A stretch of 64,000 nt of DNA, from the NCBI RefSeq assembly GCF_900109515.1, contig NZ_FOBD01000002.1:1-64000 (forward strand). Direction: 5' to 3'. The translations under genes were made by a program, and so were the position numbers. Positions 18,788 through 28,012 of the stretch are shown here, piece after piece. The first letter of the stretch is position 1. Every line of letters starts with the position of its first letter. Under the pieces are notes generated by a model, which was not told where the DNA came from, searched no databases, and saw only the letters and a list, made by a program, of their open reading frames with translations. Source of the stretch: Paenibacillus sp. OK003 (GTDB lineage Bacteria > Bacillota > Bacilli > Paenibacillales > Paenibacillaceae).

Positions 18788-19405
18788 TTAATCCAGAATC
18801 ACTCTTTTATCGGGCTGGTCAAGAAACTCAAACATGGTTTTAACTTGTTCAACCGTATTTCTTTCCGATGAAAGCTCAGGCAATTCGTCCAACGAGAAAA
18901 ATTCAACCGCACTGGTCTCCACTCCTGTTTCAGCTTTTCCTCCTACAATTTCACATTGAATAAACATCTTATATACATGATAGGGTTCGGGTGGATGATC
19001 ATGAAATTTCTTGTCCAATACGGCTAAAAGTCTTATCGGCAGGACATCGAACCCGGATTCTTCTTTCATTTCTTTCACGGCTACCTCCGATGGTGAGAGG
19101 CCGATGTCGCCCCATCCACCTGGTAAAGCCCACGCTCCATCTATTTTTTCCCGAACCAACAGTATCTTACTTTCCCTGAAAACAACACCTCGAATATCGA
19201 CTTTAGGTGTTGCGTAACCGGAATCACTTGCAAATGTGAGTGCAATTTTTTCTTTGTTAACCGAAGTGTGGTTGGCTAGGATATCGATACTAATCCGTCT
19301 CAATTCTTCATAACGTTCAATATCGTAAATATCTTTGGCATAGGTTAATCCGGTTTGGGCGATAGCCTGTATTTGTTTTGCCCATTCTAACCACTTCATG
19401 TCCAT
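18788..19405 (-). CDS. NUDIX hydrolase with N-terminal NUDIX_N domain
   Basis: The protein is 206 residues from the ATG after GGGAG; the longer frame is not supported. Residues 1-60 match the helical N-terminal extension of YjhB-type NUDIX proteins (DIYDIERYEELRRISIDIL). The NUDIX box is GGWGDIGLSPSEVAVKEMKEESG; the first Glu of the strict consensus is Leu and Arg is Lys, as is usual in this subgroup. Likely substrates are nucleoside-diphosphate derivatives such as ADP-ribose. The stop codon region abuts the end of the short frame behind the histidine kinase. Confidence 0.85.
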   Translation of the reverse strand: MDMKWLEWAKQIQAIAQTGLTYAKDIYDIERYEELRRISIDILANHTSVNKEKIALTFASDSGYATPKVDIRGVVFRESKILLVREKIDGAWALPGGWGDIGLSPSEVAVKEMKEESGFDVLPIRLLAVLDKKFHDHPPEPYHVYKMFIQCEIVGGKAETGVETSAVEFFSLDELPELSSERNTVEQVKTMFEFLDQPDKRVILD

Positions 19406-19625
19406 AAATAACTCCCTCTTTCTGCGAGAAGTCCACAAGAAATTAAGCTTCATAGGAAACAATTCCATTATAGCAGAAGAAATGTTGTAAATAATTACAA
19501 TCATAGGAATATCTATAGTAGCCGGAGGGATCAAATGAATATGTAAACACGCTCAAAAAGTCGTTGCTTTCACTATGGAACTGCGAGATAGTATAAAAGA
19601 AAAGCTGTGGGGAAGGAGAAATAAA

Positions 19626-19994
19626 ATGAATATAACTATTGATCAACAGGGCAGCTCCAAGGTTGCCATCATTGAAAGCAATGACATCGTTATTAACAAT
19701 ACTCAAGACGCTCTGGATCTGATGGCCTCCGTGAAATACACGGATGACGCTCATAAAATCCTGATTGATAAATCCAATCTCACCGAAGATTTCTTCGAAC
19801 TGAAGACCAAACTTGCAGGTGATATTTTGCAGAAATACGTGAACTATCAGGTGAAGCTGGCCATAGTCGGAGATTTTGCCGGATACAATAGCAAAAGCCT
19901 CAGAGACTTCATCTATGAGTGCAACCATGGCAAGCATGTTTTCTTTTTGAAAAACAAAGAGGAAGCCCTTCAGGCTTTGCATAATATCGATTAA
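19626..19994 (+). CDS. DUF4180 domain protein
   Basis: The protein is 122 residues from the ATG behind AAGGAG; the open frame extends 17 codons further up without a ribosome site. The sequence (NDIVINNTQDALDLMASV, KILIDKSNLTEDFFELKTKLAGDILQKYVNY, LAIVGDF..Y.SKSLRDFIYECN.GKHVFF) covers the complete DUF4180 fold, a small alpha/beta protein of unknown function. The SGNH hydrolase gene starts 20 bases downstream and probably shares its transcript. Confidence 0.8.
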   Translation: MNITIDQQGSSKVAIIESNDIVINNTQDALDLMASVKYTDDAHKILIDKSNLTEDFFELKTKLAGDILQKYVNYQVKLAIVGDFAGYNSKSLRDFIYECNHGKHVFFLKNKEEALQALHNID

Positions 19995-20014
19995 TCCTGT
20001 AGGAGGAATATATC

Positions 20015-21139
20015 GTGAAGGCTAATGAGAAACTGAAAACGTACGCGTTGTCTGATGTCAGCAATCTCAAAGTACATGGGAGAACGACAGGACAATGGTC
20101 GCCCTTAACCTTGTTTTGGACCGGAAGTGCGGTTGAATTTCATGTAAAAGGCTCTGAGTTGTGGGTGGAAATCGAGTCTGATTATGACCTGTATGAACCT
20201 TGGATCAGCATTCTGATTAATGGTGTCCCGGTGAGCAGACAGATGTTAACGGCGGGAAGGTATTGGATCTGCGTATTCCGAGGTATGAACGAGAATGTGG
20301 TGAAAAATGTACGCATCGTCAAAGATGTACAGGCCATGAATGGAGATCCGGGCTGTTCCTTGCAGATTCATGCGGTGAAATCAGATGGAGTCTTCGTGCC
20401 TGTAGAGGAAAAACCGTACAAGATTGAATTTATCGGCGACAGTATTACATCTGGAGAAGGTGCGATCGGGGCCAAAGCTGAAGAGGATTGGATTCCGATG
20501 TGGTTCAGTGCCATACATAATTATACAGCTATGACAGCAGAAGCGCTGAATGCAGAATACCGCGTCATCTCGCAGAGCGGCTGGGGTGTGCTGACGAGTT
20601 GGGATAACAATCCGAATGCCAACATCCCTGATTATTACGAGCAGGTCTGTGGATTGGTGACCGGAGATAAGAACGCAGCACTTGGCGCAGGGGACAAGTA
20701 TGATTTTAACTCCTGGCAGCCGGATGTAGTGGTCGTTAATCTGGGAAGCAATGATGCAGGGGCATTTCAAACTCCGGCGTGGCAGGACCCCGTTACCGGA
20801 AAGGTATACAAGCAACGCCTGAACGAAGACGGGACTTATCATGAAGAGGATCTGGGTGCTTTTGAAAATGCCGTGACCCGATTCCTAGTTCAACTTCGAA
20901 AAAACAATCCAGAAGCGCATCTCGTATGGGCATACGGCATGCTTGGATTCCCGATGATGCCAGCGATCTATCGAGCTGTTGATGCTTATACGAAACAGAC
21001 TGGGGATACGAAAGTCTCGGTGGTACAGCTTCCCAATACAACCGAGGAGACGGTAGGCGCCAGAAGTCATCCGGGCGAGTTATCTCATCGAAGGACTGCT
21101 GATGCGTTAGCGGAATATCTAAAGGAAATTTTAAAATAA
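20015..21139 (+). CDS. SGNH/GDSL esterase, CE2-like carbohydrate esterase
   Basis: The protein is 374 residues; GTG start after AGGAGG. It has no signal peptide. Residues about 1-125 form a jelly-roll domain (SAVEFHVKGSELWVEIE..YEPWISILINGVPVSR). The SGNH hydrolase domain follows with block I IEFIGDSITSGEG (nucleophile Ser), the GWG segment, block III LGSNDAG and the C-terminal SHPGELSHRRTADAL holding the catalytic His. This two-domain order is that of CE2 acetyl-xylan or deacetylating esterases. The lack of a signal suggests it trims acetylated oligosaccharides after uptake, which fits the plant-polymer enzymes in the window. Confidence 0.8.
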   Translation: MKANEKLKTYALSDVSNLKVHGRTTGQWSPLTLFWTGSAVEFHVKGSELWVEIESDYDLYEPWISILINGVPVSRQMLTAGRYWICVFRGMNENVVKNVRIVKDVQAMNGDPGCSLQIHAVKSDGVFVPVEEKPYKIEFIGDSITSGEGAIGAKAEEDWIPMWFSAIHNYTAMTAEALNAEYRVISQSGWGVLTSWDNNPNANIPDYYEQVCGLVTGDKNAALGAGDKYDFNSWQPDVVVVNLGSNDAGAFQTPAWQDPVTGKVYKQRLNEDGTYHEEDLGAFENAVTRFLVQLRKNNPEAHLVWAYGMLGFPMMPAIYRAVDAYTKQTGDTKVSVVQLPNTTEETVGARSHPGELSHRRTADALAEYLKEILK

Positions 21140-21161
21140 TTTTAATTTACATTTGTAATCG

Positions 21162-21207
21162 GAAGAGCCAGACCTCTCTTGAATTAGAGAAGCCTGGCTC
21201 TTCTTTT
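21162..21207. terminator. Terminator between the SGNH esterase and RibD-like genes
   Basis: Arms GAAGAGCCAG and CTGGCTCTTC with an inner CTCT/AGAG are followed by TTTT. It also serves the converging minus-strand gene. Confidence 0.8.
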
Positions 21208-21247
21208 GGTACACCTTATACATCGGGTGGAGATGTTTATACTACGA

Positions 21248-21781
21248 TTAATTCCCTTGTACCTGATAGCGGATCGAAATGATCTGTCCCAGCGTCTGTG
21301 TATGAATCATTTTGAAATGGGTTGGTACCGTCCCTGTTGGAAATAGGGGGATTCCTTGGCCAAGAACCTTAGGAATAATGGCAATCTCAACCTCATCGAG
21401 CAGTTGTTGTTCCAGAACGGATTGCACCAGCTGGCCTCCGCCAACAATCCAAATGTCACCGCTGGAGTCTTGCTTCAATCGGGTAATCAGGTTCTCCACA
21501 GCCTCGTCCGTAAATTGTACATGGGGTGCAGGGGCTTGTTTGGAACGGGAAAGTACATACGTCGGGCGATCCGCATAGGGGAAATCCTCGGACAGCTTGA
21601 GCACCTCTTCATACGTAAGACGTCCCATAACCACCGATCCAATCGTTGAATAGAACTCGCCATACCCGTTATCGGCGCCATCGCCTTCCACATCGAACAG
21701 CCAATCCACCGAACCATCCGGTCTTGCAATGTATCCATCCAGACTCATCGCAATATATAACACAACTTTATGGTTAGACAT
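21248..21781 (-). CDS. RibD C-terminal / dihydrofolate-reductase-like protein
   Basis: The protein is 177 residues; ATG after GAAGGGAG. It has the hallmarks of the YwjB/YyaP family: VLYIAMSLDGYIARPDGSVDWL at the N-terminus, GSVVMGRLTYEEV, the TYVLSRS strand, IWIVGGGQLVQS and a C-terminal VLGQGIPLF. These are NADPH-dependent reductases of unknown substrate. The divergent WYL regulator gene, 74 bases away, is the probable controller. Confidence 0.85.
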   Translation of the reverse strand: MSNHKVVLYIAMSLDGYIARPDGSVDWLFDVEGDGADNGYGEFYSTIGSVVMGRLTYEEVLKLSEDFPYADRPTYVLSRSKQAPAPHVQFTDEAVENLITRLKQDSSGDIWIVGGGQLVQSVLEQQLLDEVEIAIIPKVLGQGIPLFPTGTVPTHFKMIHTQTLGQIISIRYQVQGN

Positions 21782-21855
21782 ATCAATCGCTCCCTTCTAA
21801 AATGTATGATACACTCCAACTATGACAAAAGTTGACGTAGTTAGGTGGGGTGAAC

Positions 21856-22764
21856 ATGAATCATCGAAAACTCGCATTGATGCGACTCATGGATTCGAGA
21901 AAGAAATTTACGGCTCGTGAATTGGCGGAGCGTTTCCAGGTGTCGATCCGTACGATCCAGCGAGATCTGAATGATCTGCAGGAACTGGGCTTTCCTTTGT
22001 ATACGGAGGTTGGAGTGAACGGGGGTTACCGAGTGCTTCCTAATCGCATTTTGCCACCTCTTCAACTCACACAGCATGAGGCTTTGGGGTTGTTTATGAT
22101 GATTGAATATTTGGAGAACGTCCCGGATTTTCCGTATGGATCGATTCGTGAGCATCTGGCCGAGGAATATTATTCAACTTTACCTCAGGATGTACAGGAT
22201 CTGATTACACGGATGAGGCAGCACATTACGTTCCTTCAACATCACGCTGTACAGGCCGAGGCATTAACAACAGAAATATTAGGCGCAGCAGTAGAGAAAA
22301 GAGAGATTGAATTTATATATTATTCCCGGCAGGGACATAAAAAAGTACAGGTCTTCCCCATCGGCATCTATTACGATCACGGATATTGGTATATGCCAGC
22401 CCGGAGGAAGGATCGGGTGCTGTTGTATCGGGTGGATCGCATGCAGGAGCTGGTTATGCTGGATTCCATCGACGAGTCGGTTCCTAGTTTGCAAGAGTGG
22501 CTGAATTTCAAGGAAGAGAGAGGAAGCGTAGAAGTCGTGCTGCAATTTACGGATTTTGGTACGAGACTGGCAGGATCCGATGTACTGTTCAAGTCGGTTG
22601 AAGGGAATGAATGGCGAGGACTGGTTCCGCCTGAGGAGTTTCCTTTTACAGCGCGGAAGCTGCTCTCCTATGGGCCTGAAGTGAAGGTGATTGAGCCGCT
22701 GGAGCTGCAACAACAAGTGAGAGAGATGCTGGAACGGAGTTTAAAGCAGTACAGTACGTTGTAA
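21856..22764 (+). CDS. YafY-type HTH/WYL transcriptional regulator
   Basis: The protein is 302 residues from the ATG behind GGTGG; a GTG two codons earlier overlaps the ribosome site. The N-terminal HTH_11 domain (MDSRKKFTARELAERFQVSIRTIQRDLNDL) is followed by a WYL sensor domain from about residue 140 (REIEFIYYSRQGHKKVQVFPIGIYYDHGYWYMPARR) and the WCX extension. Such regulators respond to small ligands or DNA. It is divergent from the RibD-like reductase. Confidence 0.85.
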   Translation: MNHRKLALMRLMDSRKKFTARELAERFQVSIRTIQRDLNDLQELGFPLYTEVGVNGGYRVLPNRILPPLQLTQHEALGLFMMIEYLENVPDFPYGSIREHLAEEYYSTLPQDVQDLITRMRQHITFLQHHAVQAEALTTEILGAAVEKREIEFIYYSRQGHKKVQVFPIGIYYDHGYWYMPARRKDRVLLYRVDRMQELVMLDSIDESVPSLQEWLNFKEERGSVEVVLQFTDFGTRLAGSDVLFKSVEGNEWRGLVPPEEFPFTARKLLSYGPEVKVIEPLELQQQVREMLERSLKQYSTL

Positions 22765-23027
22765 AAGGATATCGCGTTCTCATATGGAACATATAAGAGT
22801 ACCATGAAAGTAACTTATATAGGATTCACCGAATGGGGGGCTACCATGATTCAATTCATAAGAAGTTTCACGATCCGCTCTATGCAGAGTCCATGCGATG
22901 AACAACGGCGGTTGTTTGTATAGAGCTTGAATTCCATTGCCGCCATACCCGCATAATGCGTATAACAAGTGTTCATCGGTTGACTCTGCTGCCTTAAAGA
23001 TCTTACCTTTTAAGGAGCGGAGCAAAT

Positions 23028-23294
23028 ATGAAATATATTAACGCAGACACGATCTTTCCGGAAGAGTTGCTCAAAGAAATACAGCGCCACATCCCTGGTG
23101 GATTGGTGTATATCCCCAAACCCAAGGAAACCCATCAAAAGTGGGGCGAGAATTCGGGTGGCCGAAGGATTGTCCAAGAGCGAAACGATGAGATCCGCCA
23201 GCATTTTGATGTGGGATCAACCATCGATCAGCTCGCAGAGCAATACTGTTTATCCATCGATAGCATCAAGAAAATTGTATATTCCAAAAAGTGA
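23028..23294 (+). CDS. CD3324-family small HTH protein
   Basis: The protein is 88 residues; ATG after AAGGAGCGGAG. The sequence starts MKYINADTIFPEELLKEIQRHIPGG and continues with the KWGENSGGRRIVQERNDEIRQHFD core and a helix-turn-helix ending SIDSIKKIVYSK. It fits the CD3324 family, small Firmicute proteins related to the Mor transcription-activator fold. No target is known. The 263 bases before it hold no recognisable gene. Confidence 0.75.
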   Translation: MKYINADTIFPEELLKEIQRHIPGGLVYIPKPKETHQKWGENSGGRRIVQERNDEIRQHFDVGSTIDQLAEQYCLSIDSIKKIVYSKK

Positions 23295-23305
23295 TTAAAG
23301 GCTTA

Positions 23306-23338
23306 GAGCTGCATTCGAGAAATCGAATGTGGCTTTTT
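23306..23338 (+). terminator. Terminator after the CD3324-family gene
   Basis: Arms AGCTGCATTCGA and TCGAATGTGGCT (two G:U pairs) with a GAAA tetraloop are followed by TTTTTG. Confidence 0.8.
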
Positions 23339-23507
23339 GTGTTTTCTACGCATTTAACCGGCAGCATTCGCAAGGTTTGTCCTTCCGGAATATGATATAG
23401 CATGCCAAGGTCGCCAATCTTCATTATTCTTCATCGTTTCATCGACTGTTTCTTCAAATGTGGATTCTATACTGATCTCAGAAATCAAACTTAGGGGGGC
23501 GGACAGC

Positions 23508-24065
23508 ATGGAGTGGTTATCTTTTTTGAAGCAATACATTCAGGGTCCCCGATGGATTGGGGCGATTGCCCCCAGCTCAAAATATCTAGCAGCTAAAATG
23601 GTGAATGACATCGCATTTGACCGTGCATCATGTATTGTGGAGTATGGGTCAGGCACGGGGGTGTTTACGGAAATGCTGCTTGCGAACATACAACCAGGGA
23701 CGATCCTGATCCTGATAGAAAATAATGCTCGTTTCTGCCGTATGCTTCGCAAAAAGTACGGTCATCTTCCGAATGTACACATCATTCATGATTCTGCCGT
23801 GCATGTGGATCAGCACATACGACAATATGGACTGGATAAGGTTGACTACATTGTATCTGGACTGCCTTTTGCGAGTCTGCCTGCGGAGGTATCACTGGAC
23901 ATTTTAGCTAAATCAAGGCAATATTTGAAGAAAGATGGCAAATTCATTACTTTTCAGTACACGTTACTTAAACGGGGATTACTCAAGCAATTTTTCGAAA
24001 ACGTAAGTATGACAAGGGTGTACCGTAACCTGCCGCCCGCTTATGTATTCAGCTGTAGTCGATAA
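23508..24065 (+). CDS. SAM-dependent phospholipid-methyltransferase-like protein
   Basis: The protein is 185 residues; the chosen ATG follows AGGGGGGC, and an open frame further upstream has no such site. The N-terminus FLKQYIQGPRWIGAIAPSSKYLAAKMV is characteristic of the phosphatidylethanolamine N-methyltransferase (PmtA)/KsgA-like family. VEYGSGTGVFTEML is the SAM-binding motif I and SGLPFASLP occupies the place of the NPPY-type motif IV. It could methylate a lipid head group or be an rRNA-methylase relative; I cannot choose between these. Confidence 0.75.
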   Translation: MEWLSFLKQYIQGPRWIGAIAPSSKYLAAKMVNDIAFDRASCIVEYGSGTGVFTEMLLANIQPGTILILIENNARFCRMLRKKYGHLPNVHIIHDSAVHVDQHIRQYGLDKVDYIVSGLPFASLPAEVSLDILAKSRQYLKKDGKFITFQYTLLKRGLLKQFFENVSMTRVYRNLPPAYVFSCSR

Positions 24066-24087
24066 TAATGACGAATAGTAGACGAAA

Positions 24088-24132
24088 GAGGCCACGTCTT
24101 CAGTTATGAGTTCTGAAGAAGCGGCCTTTTTT
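24088..24132 (+). terminator. Terminator after the methyltransferase-like gene
   Basis: Outer AGGCC/GGCCT and inner CTTCAG/CTGAAG stems are followed by TTTTTT. Confidence 0.75.
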
Positions 24133-24170
24133 CGAGATGTGGATGCTCATTCTCATCTCCGATCGCTAAA

Positions 24171-26039
24171 CTAAAAATCGGTCCGCCCAAACGTGGCGTC
24201 ACCCTTCACCGTTGTGCTGATGGAAGCATTGATGGCATCCAGCTGCAATAGGTAGTCGTAATGTCGGATGTAATATCCGGGCTGGCTGTACGACTGGAGG
24301 GATACTTTGGAGCTGTCAGCCCAGCCGGGGCTGCTCAGGAAAGTGGCATCTCCTTTGTAGGTGGCGGTATCTGTGTACGCTTCAAGTACGATTTTGTTGC
24401 TGGCGTTGCGCTTCAGGAAGTAGCCAGGAAAGTTGATAGACTCCAGTGAGATGCCTGTAGAGCTGGCCAAGCCGGGTACGACGCGGAACTGGGAATCCAG
24501 TACAGGTGAGACGTTGGTATCGATCCGTGCAGTGAAGTTGGAATGACGGATGTACCGATCCGGATAATTGAAGGAGCTGAAACGGCTGTAATTCGTCGCA
24601 TCAGGTGTTGCTGGGCCTAACATTTTGACCTCATGCAGGGTTGGGGTGTACCAGTTACCCGGATTGTTCCATAGGACAGCGTTGACCATATTGATACGTA
24701 CATACCGGGCGGTAAAATGAACAGAGTCGGTCGTAAAACCATAGGTGGTATTGCTGGTTCGATCCAGTGTGGAGTAGTTGACGCCATCGTTGCTGATCTC
24801 CATTTTGTATTTATAATAGCCTTCCGATCCTTTATACATAAACCAGGAGATATCGATCTCTGTGATGGTCTTCGGTGCGCCGAAATCGACCTGCCACCAG
24901 GCTGGCCAAGTATTGGACGATGCTGCCCAAGAAGTCTGATAGTTGCCGTCATTAACATTGGATGCAGATGAGCCGGAGGCTGTGGAAATGGCGGTAGCTG
25001 TTTTGCCTTGGGCGTGATTAACAAGAGAAGGTGGCGTTACCGTGCCTGTTACAGCATCGATATTCCACTCTTTGTACCATTCCAGTGAGGCGGTTCCATT
25101 TGAATCGTTCAAGGTTAAAGGAAGCCAAATATGTTTATGTTCACCGAGATTAAGTGGATTCCAGCGGTCGCCCATATAAATATAGGATTTGGTGCTGCTG
25201 CCTGTAATGGTGGCAATATCATGGATCTGGGAGCCGAAGGCCGATGGATTGCCATAAGGGGTAAGAGCGGACCACGTGCCTGTCATGGACGTTGCGGTTG
25301 CATACGCACCCTGATTTGGATACCAGCCAGCAGCCTGGGAGGTGAAGAGGTAGTATCGATTGCCCTTTTTCACAACGGCAGGAGCTTCACGATAGGCGTT
25401 CTCGAATTGCCAACCCACAAAGGAGTCCACACCGGTATAGCTGGCGTTCATTTTGAAAATAGCCATGGTATCATTGGCCCCGCCATTCTTACGGGATGCT
25501 GTGATCAGATAACCTGTACCGTCTGTATCAACAAAAACAGTCATGTCGCGTGACTCGTAATCCAAAGGCCGAAAACTTCCCTCATACGTGAATTTACCGT
25601 TTGGTGTACTGCTGGTTGCTACCGCAACCCGTCCCAGATTGTAATCTGTACCGTTCTCGTAATGTGCCCATAACACATACTGCTTCGTGGAGGCGTTGTA
25701 GATGACTTTAGGACGTTCGATTTTGCTGGAGGCCAGCTCGGTGGCCGAATCCTTGGTGAGGATGGCATTGCTGAACGTCCAGTTCTTCAGATCGGTTGAA
25801 GTATAGACATTAACGCTGTCAAACTTGCCGCCTACCGCATGTTCGCCGTACCAATAATACGTGCTGCCGACTTTCAGAATGTTTCCGCTATTGGCCTGAA
25901 TGGGGTTGCCTGCGGTATCTAGCCAATCGGAACCGTCGGTGATCGTCACGCTTGCCGCGCTGGTCCGTTCGGGATGAAGGCCAAACATGGTTAGCGTGAG
26001 CGCGAAGACCAGAAACCAGACTGCTTTCCTGTTGCCCAT
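24171..26039 (-). CDS. Secreted GH43 glycosidase with discoidin and AbfB-like domains
   Basis: The protein is 622 residues; the ATG lies eight bases after AGGAGG, and a GTG three codons earlier is too close. A signal peptide ends at TSAAS. Residues about 35-340 form a five-bladed propeller like the GH43 subgroup of exo-beta-1,3-galactanases (NGNILKVGSTYYWYGEH-type start, YESRDMTVFVDTDGTGYLI, APAVVKKGNRYYLFTS, MGDRWNP). A galactose-binding F5/8 type C domain follows (SSASNVNDGNYQTSWAASS), then a C-terminal arabinose-binding beta-trefoil (SFNYPDRYIRHSNF, SINFPGYFLKRNAS, SYSQPGYYIRHYDY). It should attack plant arabinogalactan side chains outside the cell. Confidence 0.85.
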   Translation of the reverse strand: MGNRKAVWFLVFALTLTMFGLHPERTSAASVTITDGSDWLDTAGNPIQANSGNILKVGSTYYWYGEHAVGGKFDSVNVYTSTDLKNWTFSNAILTKDSATELASSKIERPKVIYNASTKQYVLWAHYENGTDYNLGRVAVATSSTPNGKFTYEGSFRPLDYESRDMTVFVDTDGTGYLITASRKNGGANDTMAIFKMNASYTGVDSFVGWQFENAYREAPAVVKKGNRYYLFTSQAAGWYPNQGAYATATSMTGTWSALTPYGNPSAFGSQIHDIATITGSSTKSYIYMGDRWNPLNLGEHKHIWLPLTLNDSNGTASLEWYKEWNIDAVTGTVTPPSLVNHAQGKTATAISTASGSSASNVNDGNYQTSWAASSNTWPAWWQVDFGAPKTITEIDISWFMYKGSEGYYKYKMEISNDGVNYSTLDRTSNTTYGFTTDSVHFTARYVRINMVNAVLWNNPGNWYTPTLHEVKMLGPATPDATNYSRFSSFNYPDRYIRHSNFTARIDTNVSPVLDSQFRVVPGLASSTGISLESINFPGYFLKRNASNKIVLEAYTDTATYKGDATFLSSPGWADSSKVSLQSYSQPGYYIRHYDYLLQLDAINASISTTVKGDATFGRTDF

Positions 26040-26067
26040 TACACACACCTCCTAATATCGGTCCTTT

Positions 26068-26081
26068 GTGAAGCGTTTACA
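26068..26081 (-). promoter_or_regulatory. cre-like / LacI-type operator of the GH43 gene
   Basis: Read on the minus strand the site is TGTAAACGCTTCAC, one base different from the site before the PL4 gene (10784-10797). It lies 28 bases before the ATG and just outside the ribosome site, where a repressor would block transcription. Confidence 0.55.
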
Positions 26082-26200
26082 TATTTAGTGTAATAAAAAT
26101 GGAATCTTGTACAAGTGAACAATGTGTACCCTGATGAACAAATGGAACTTTATCCCGAATATAGCGGCGATAGCGAGTAATTTACCTCATTTCAATATAT

Positions 26201-26238
26201 AAAAAAAGGATAGTAGACTTATAAATAAGCCACTATCC
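26201..26238 (-). terminator. Terminator of dbpA
   Basis: On the minus strand GGATAGT/ACTATCC arms are followed by seven T residues. The hairpin lies 40 bases past the dbpA stop. Confidence 0.75.
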
Positions 26239-26275
26239 CTTATTGAATAATACTCTATTTAAACAGGTTCAAAAT

Positions 26276-27721
26276 CTATTTATGACCTTTGCGAACCTTG
26301 AGCTGCATCTTCTTGATCGTTGTATTCTGCATAACCTCAAGCACGAGTGGACCTTTGCCGTTCAGAATTTCCACATCGGTTACATTATCCAGAATGGTAA
26401 TAATTCCGATGTCGTCTGCAGTGACGCCTTCAATCTTGGCAATGGTGCCCACGAAGTCCACCGCACGGAGTTTTTTCTTCTTGCCTCCGTTGAAGTTCAG
26501 CTTCATGATCTGTTGGTTCAACTGTTCACGCTTGTCCTTTTTACGTTCAGGCACGATCTTCAAACGCTTCTCGAACTCTTCCCGACGACGGTCAACTGCT
26601 TCCTCGGAAGGAGCTTTAACGACAGGGATATCAAATCCGATATACGATTCGATCTCGGCCAGACGTCTGCCATCCTTCGGGGTAACCAAAGTAAAGGCTT
26701 TACCTGTTTTACCTGCGCGACCCGTACGGCCTGTACGGTGTACGTATCCTTCTTTTTCCAAAGGGATATCGTAGTTGATGACATGGGTAATATTCGTGAT
26801 ATCAATCCCGCGTGCGGCTACATCCGTTGCAATCAGATAACGGAATTGTCCTCTTCTGAATGCATTCATCACTTCGATGCGCTCATCTTGTTCCATGCCT
26901 CCATGGATGCGATCCGCTGGATAATCGAGATCAGCCATGACCCGGAACAGTTTATCCACGTTCTCCTGCGTACGACAGAACACGATACAGCTATCTGGAT
27001 TTTCAACAATAAACAGGTCCTGAAGCAGCGCCGTTTTGTTCACCTCGGGTACGTGAATCACTGCATGTTCGATCGTGGCTGTGGTAAGACCACTTGCCTT
27101 GATCTCAATCTCCACCGGATTGTTCATGTATTTGCGTGACAGTTTGGCTACATCTTCAGGGAACGTCGCGGAAAATAACATCGTCACTCGCTCACTAGGC
27201 AGTGCTTGAATAATGGATTGTACCGTCTCGATGAAGCCCATGTTCAGCATTTCATCGGCCTCGTCAATGACAAGGTAGGAGATCCGATCCAGTGGCAGGG
27301 TGCCGCGTTCGATATGGTCCAATACCCGTCCAGGTGTGCCTACAGCGACATGCGTTCTTTGTTTTAGCTCGGCTTTTTGAACATGAAAAGGAGACTGCCC
27401 GTATAGTGCGGTTGCTTTAATACGCTTAAAGCGTCCGATATTGGTAATGTCTTCATTGACTTGCAAAGCCAGCTCGCGGGTTGGCGTGAGAATCAAAGCC
27501 TGCGGTTTATTTTCGTTCCAATCTACCAGTTCACAGACTGGAATGCCGTAGGCGGCTGTTTTCCCACTGCCTGTTTGGGATTTGACCACAAGATCTTTAT
27601 TTTCAAGGGCTACTGGAATAACTTTAGTTTGAACCTCAGTTGGGGTTTCATAGCCCAGGCTATCCAGTGCTTTTACGATCTCTTCGCCAAGACCATAATC
27701 TTTAAATTGTTGCTTACTCAT
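26276..27721 (-). CDS. dbpA: DEAD-box RNA helicase DbpA
   Basis: The protein is 481 residues with all helicase motifs in order: Q motif ([13 protein letters not shown]), AQTGSGKT-type motif I (SQTGSGKTA), PTRELA, TPGR, DEAD, SAT, the second RecA domain ([16 protein letters not shown]) and HRTGRTGR. The C-terminal extension from about residue 400 ([26 protein letters not shown]) is the RNA-binding domain specific to DbpA/YxiN, which targets hairpin 92 of 23S rRNA and helps large-subunit assembly. The length equals that of B. subtilis YxiN. A long leader precedes it. Confidence 0.92.
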   Translation of the reverse strand: MSKQQFKDYGLGEEIVKALDSLGYETPTEVQTKVIPVALENKDLVVKSQTGSGKTAAYGIPVCELVDWNENKPQALILTPTRELALQVNEDITNIGRFKRIKATALYGQSPFHVQKAELKQRTHVAVGTPGRVLDHIERGTLPLDRISYLVIDEADEMLNMGFIETVQSIIQALPSERVTMLFSATFPEDVAKLSRKYMNNPVEIEIKASGLTTATIEHAVIHVPEVNKTALLQDLFIVENPDSCIVFCRTQENVDKLFRVMADLDYPADRIHGGMEQDERIEVMNAFRRGQFRYLIATDVAARGIDITNITHVINYDIPLEKEGYVHRTGRTGRAGKTGKAFTLVTPKDGRRLAEIESYIGFDIPVVKAPSEEAVDRRREEFEKRLKIVPERKKDKREQLNQQIMKLNFNGGKKKKLRAVDFVGTIAKIEGVTADDIGIITILDNVTDVEILNGKGPLVLEVMQNTTIKKMQLKVRKGHK

Positions 27722-27873
27722 CGTTAACCTCTTTTACGTTAGTTTTGAATACAAGAGCATATTGCATAATTCCTTAAAGCGACTTGTACACGGGAGAGTT
27801 TAAAATCAAATTACGCAATAGTGCTTACATACAAGCATTGCACCGTACATTTATCGTATACCTCTTCATTATA
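27722..27873 (-). promoter_or_regulatory. Promoter and long structured leader of dbpA
   Basis: On the minus strand a perfect TATAAT lies at 27868-27873; the -35 is poor (CGTTAG at 17 bp). This implies a leader of about 140 bases, much longer than for other genes here. Inside it a bulged hairpin at 27815-27841 pairs GCAAT and GCTT with AAGCATTGC. Cold-shock helicase genes often have such leaders. The ribosome site is AAGAGG. Confidence 0.45.
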
Positions 27874-28012
27874 CTCTATATATAGGTGCGCTAACGGTGT
27901 AATTACTGTGAGTATTTACATTAATGATGCCAAATTTTATTTTCCGGGGCAAAGGTATGTGTCTGTTTGGACTTGATTGCCATAACTTTCAAAAGGTGAA
28001 GGTGTATCAAAG

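Noticed and set aside
22765..23027. Possible riboswitch or small RNA before the CD3324-family gene
   Set aside because: I could find no conserved riboswitch core, no terminator-like stem and no promoter pair in this stretch.
26243..27139. A 298-codon open frame on the plus strand
   Set aside because: It is antisense to dbpA, whose motifs are complete. It encodes no recognisable domain.
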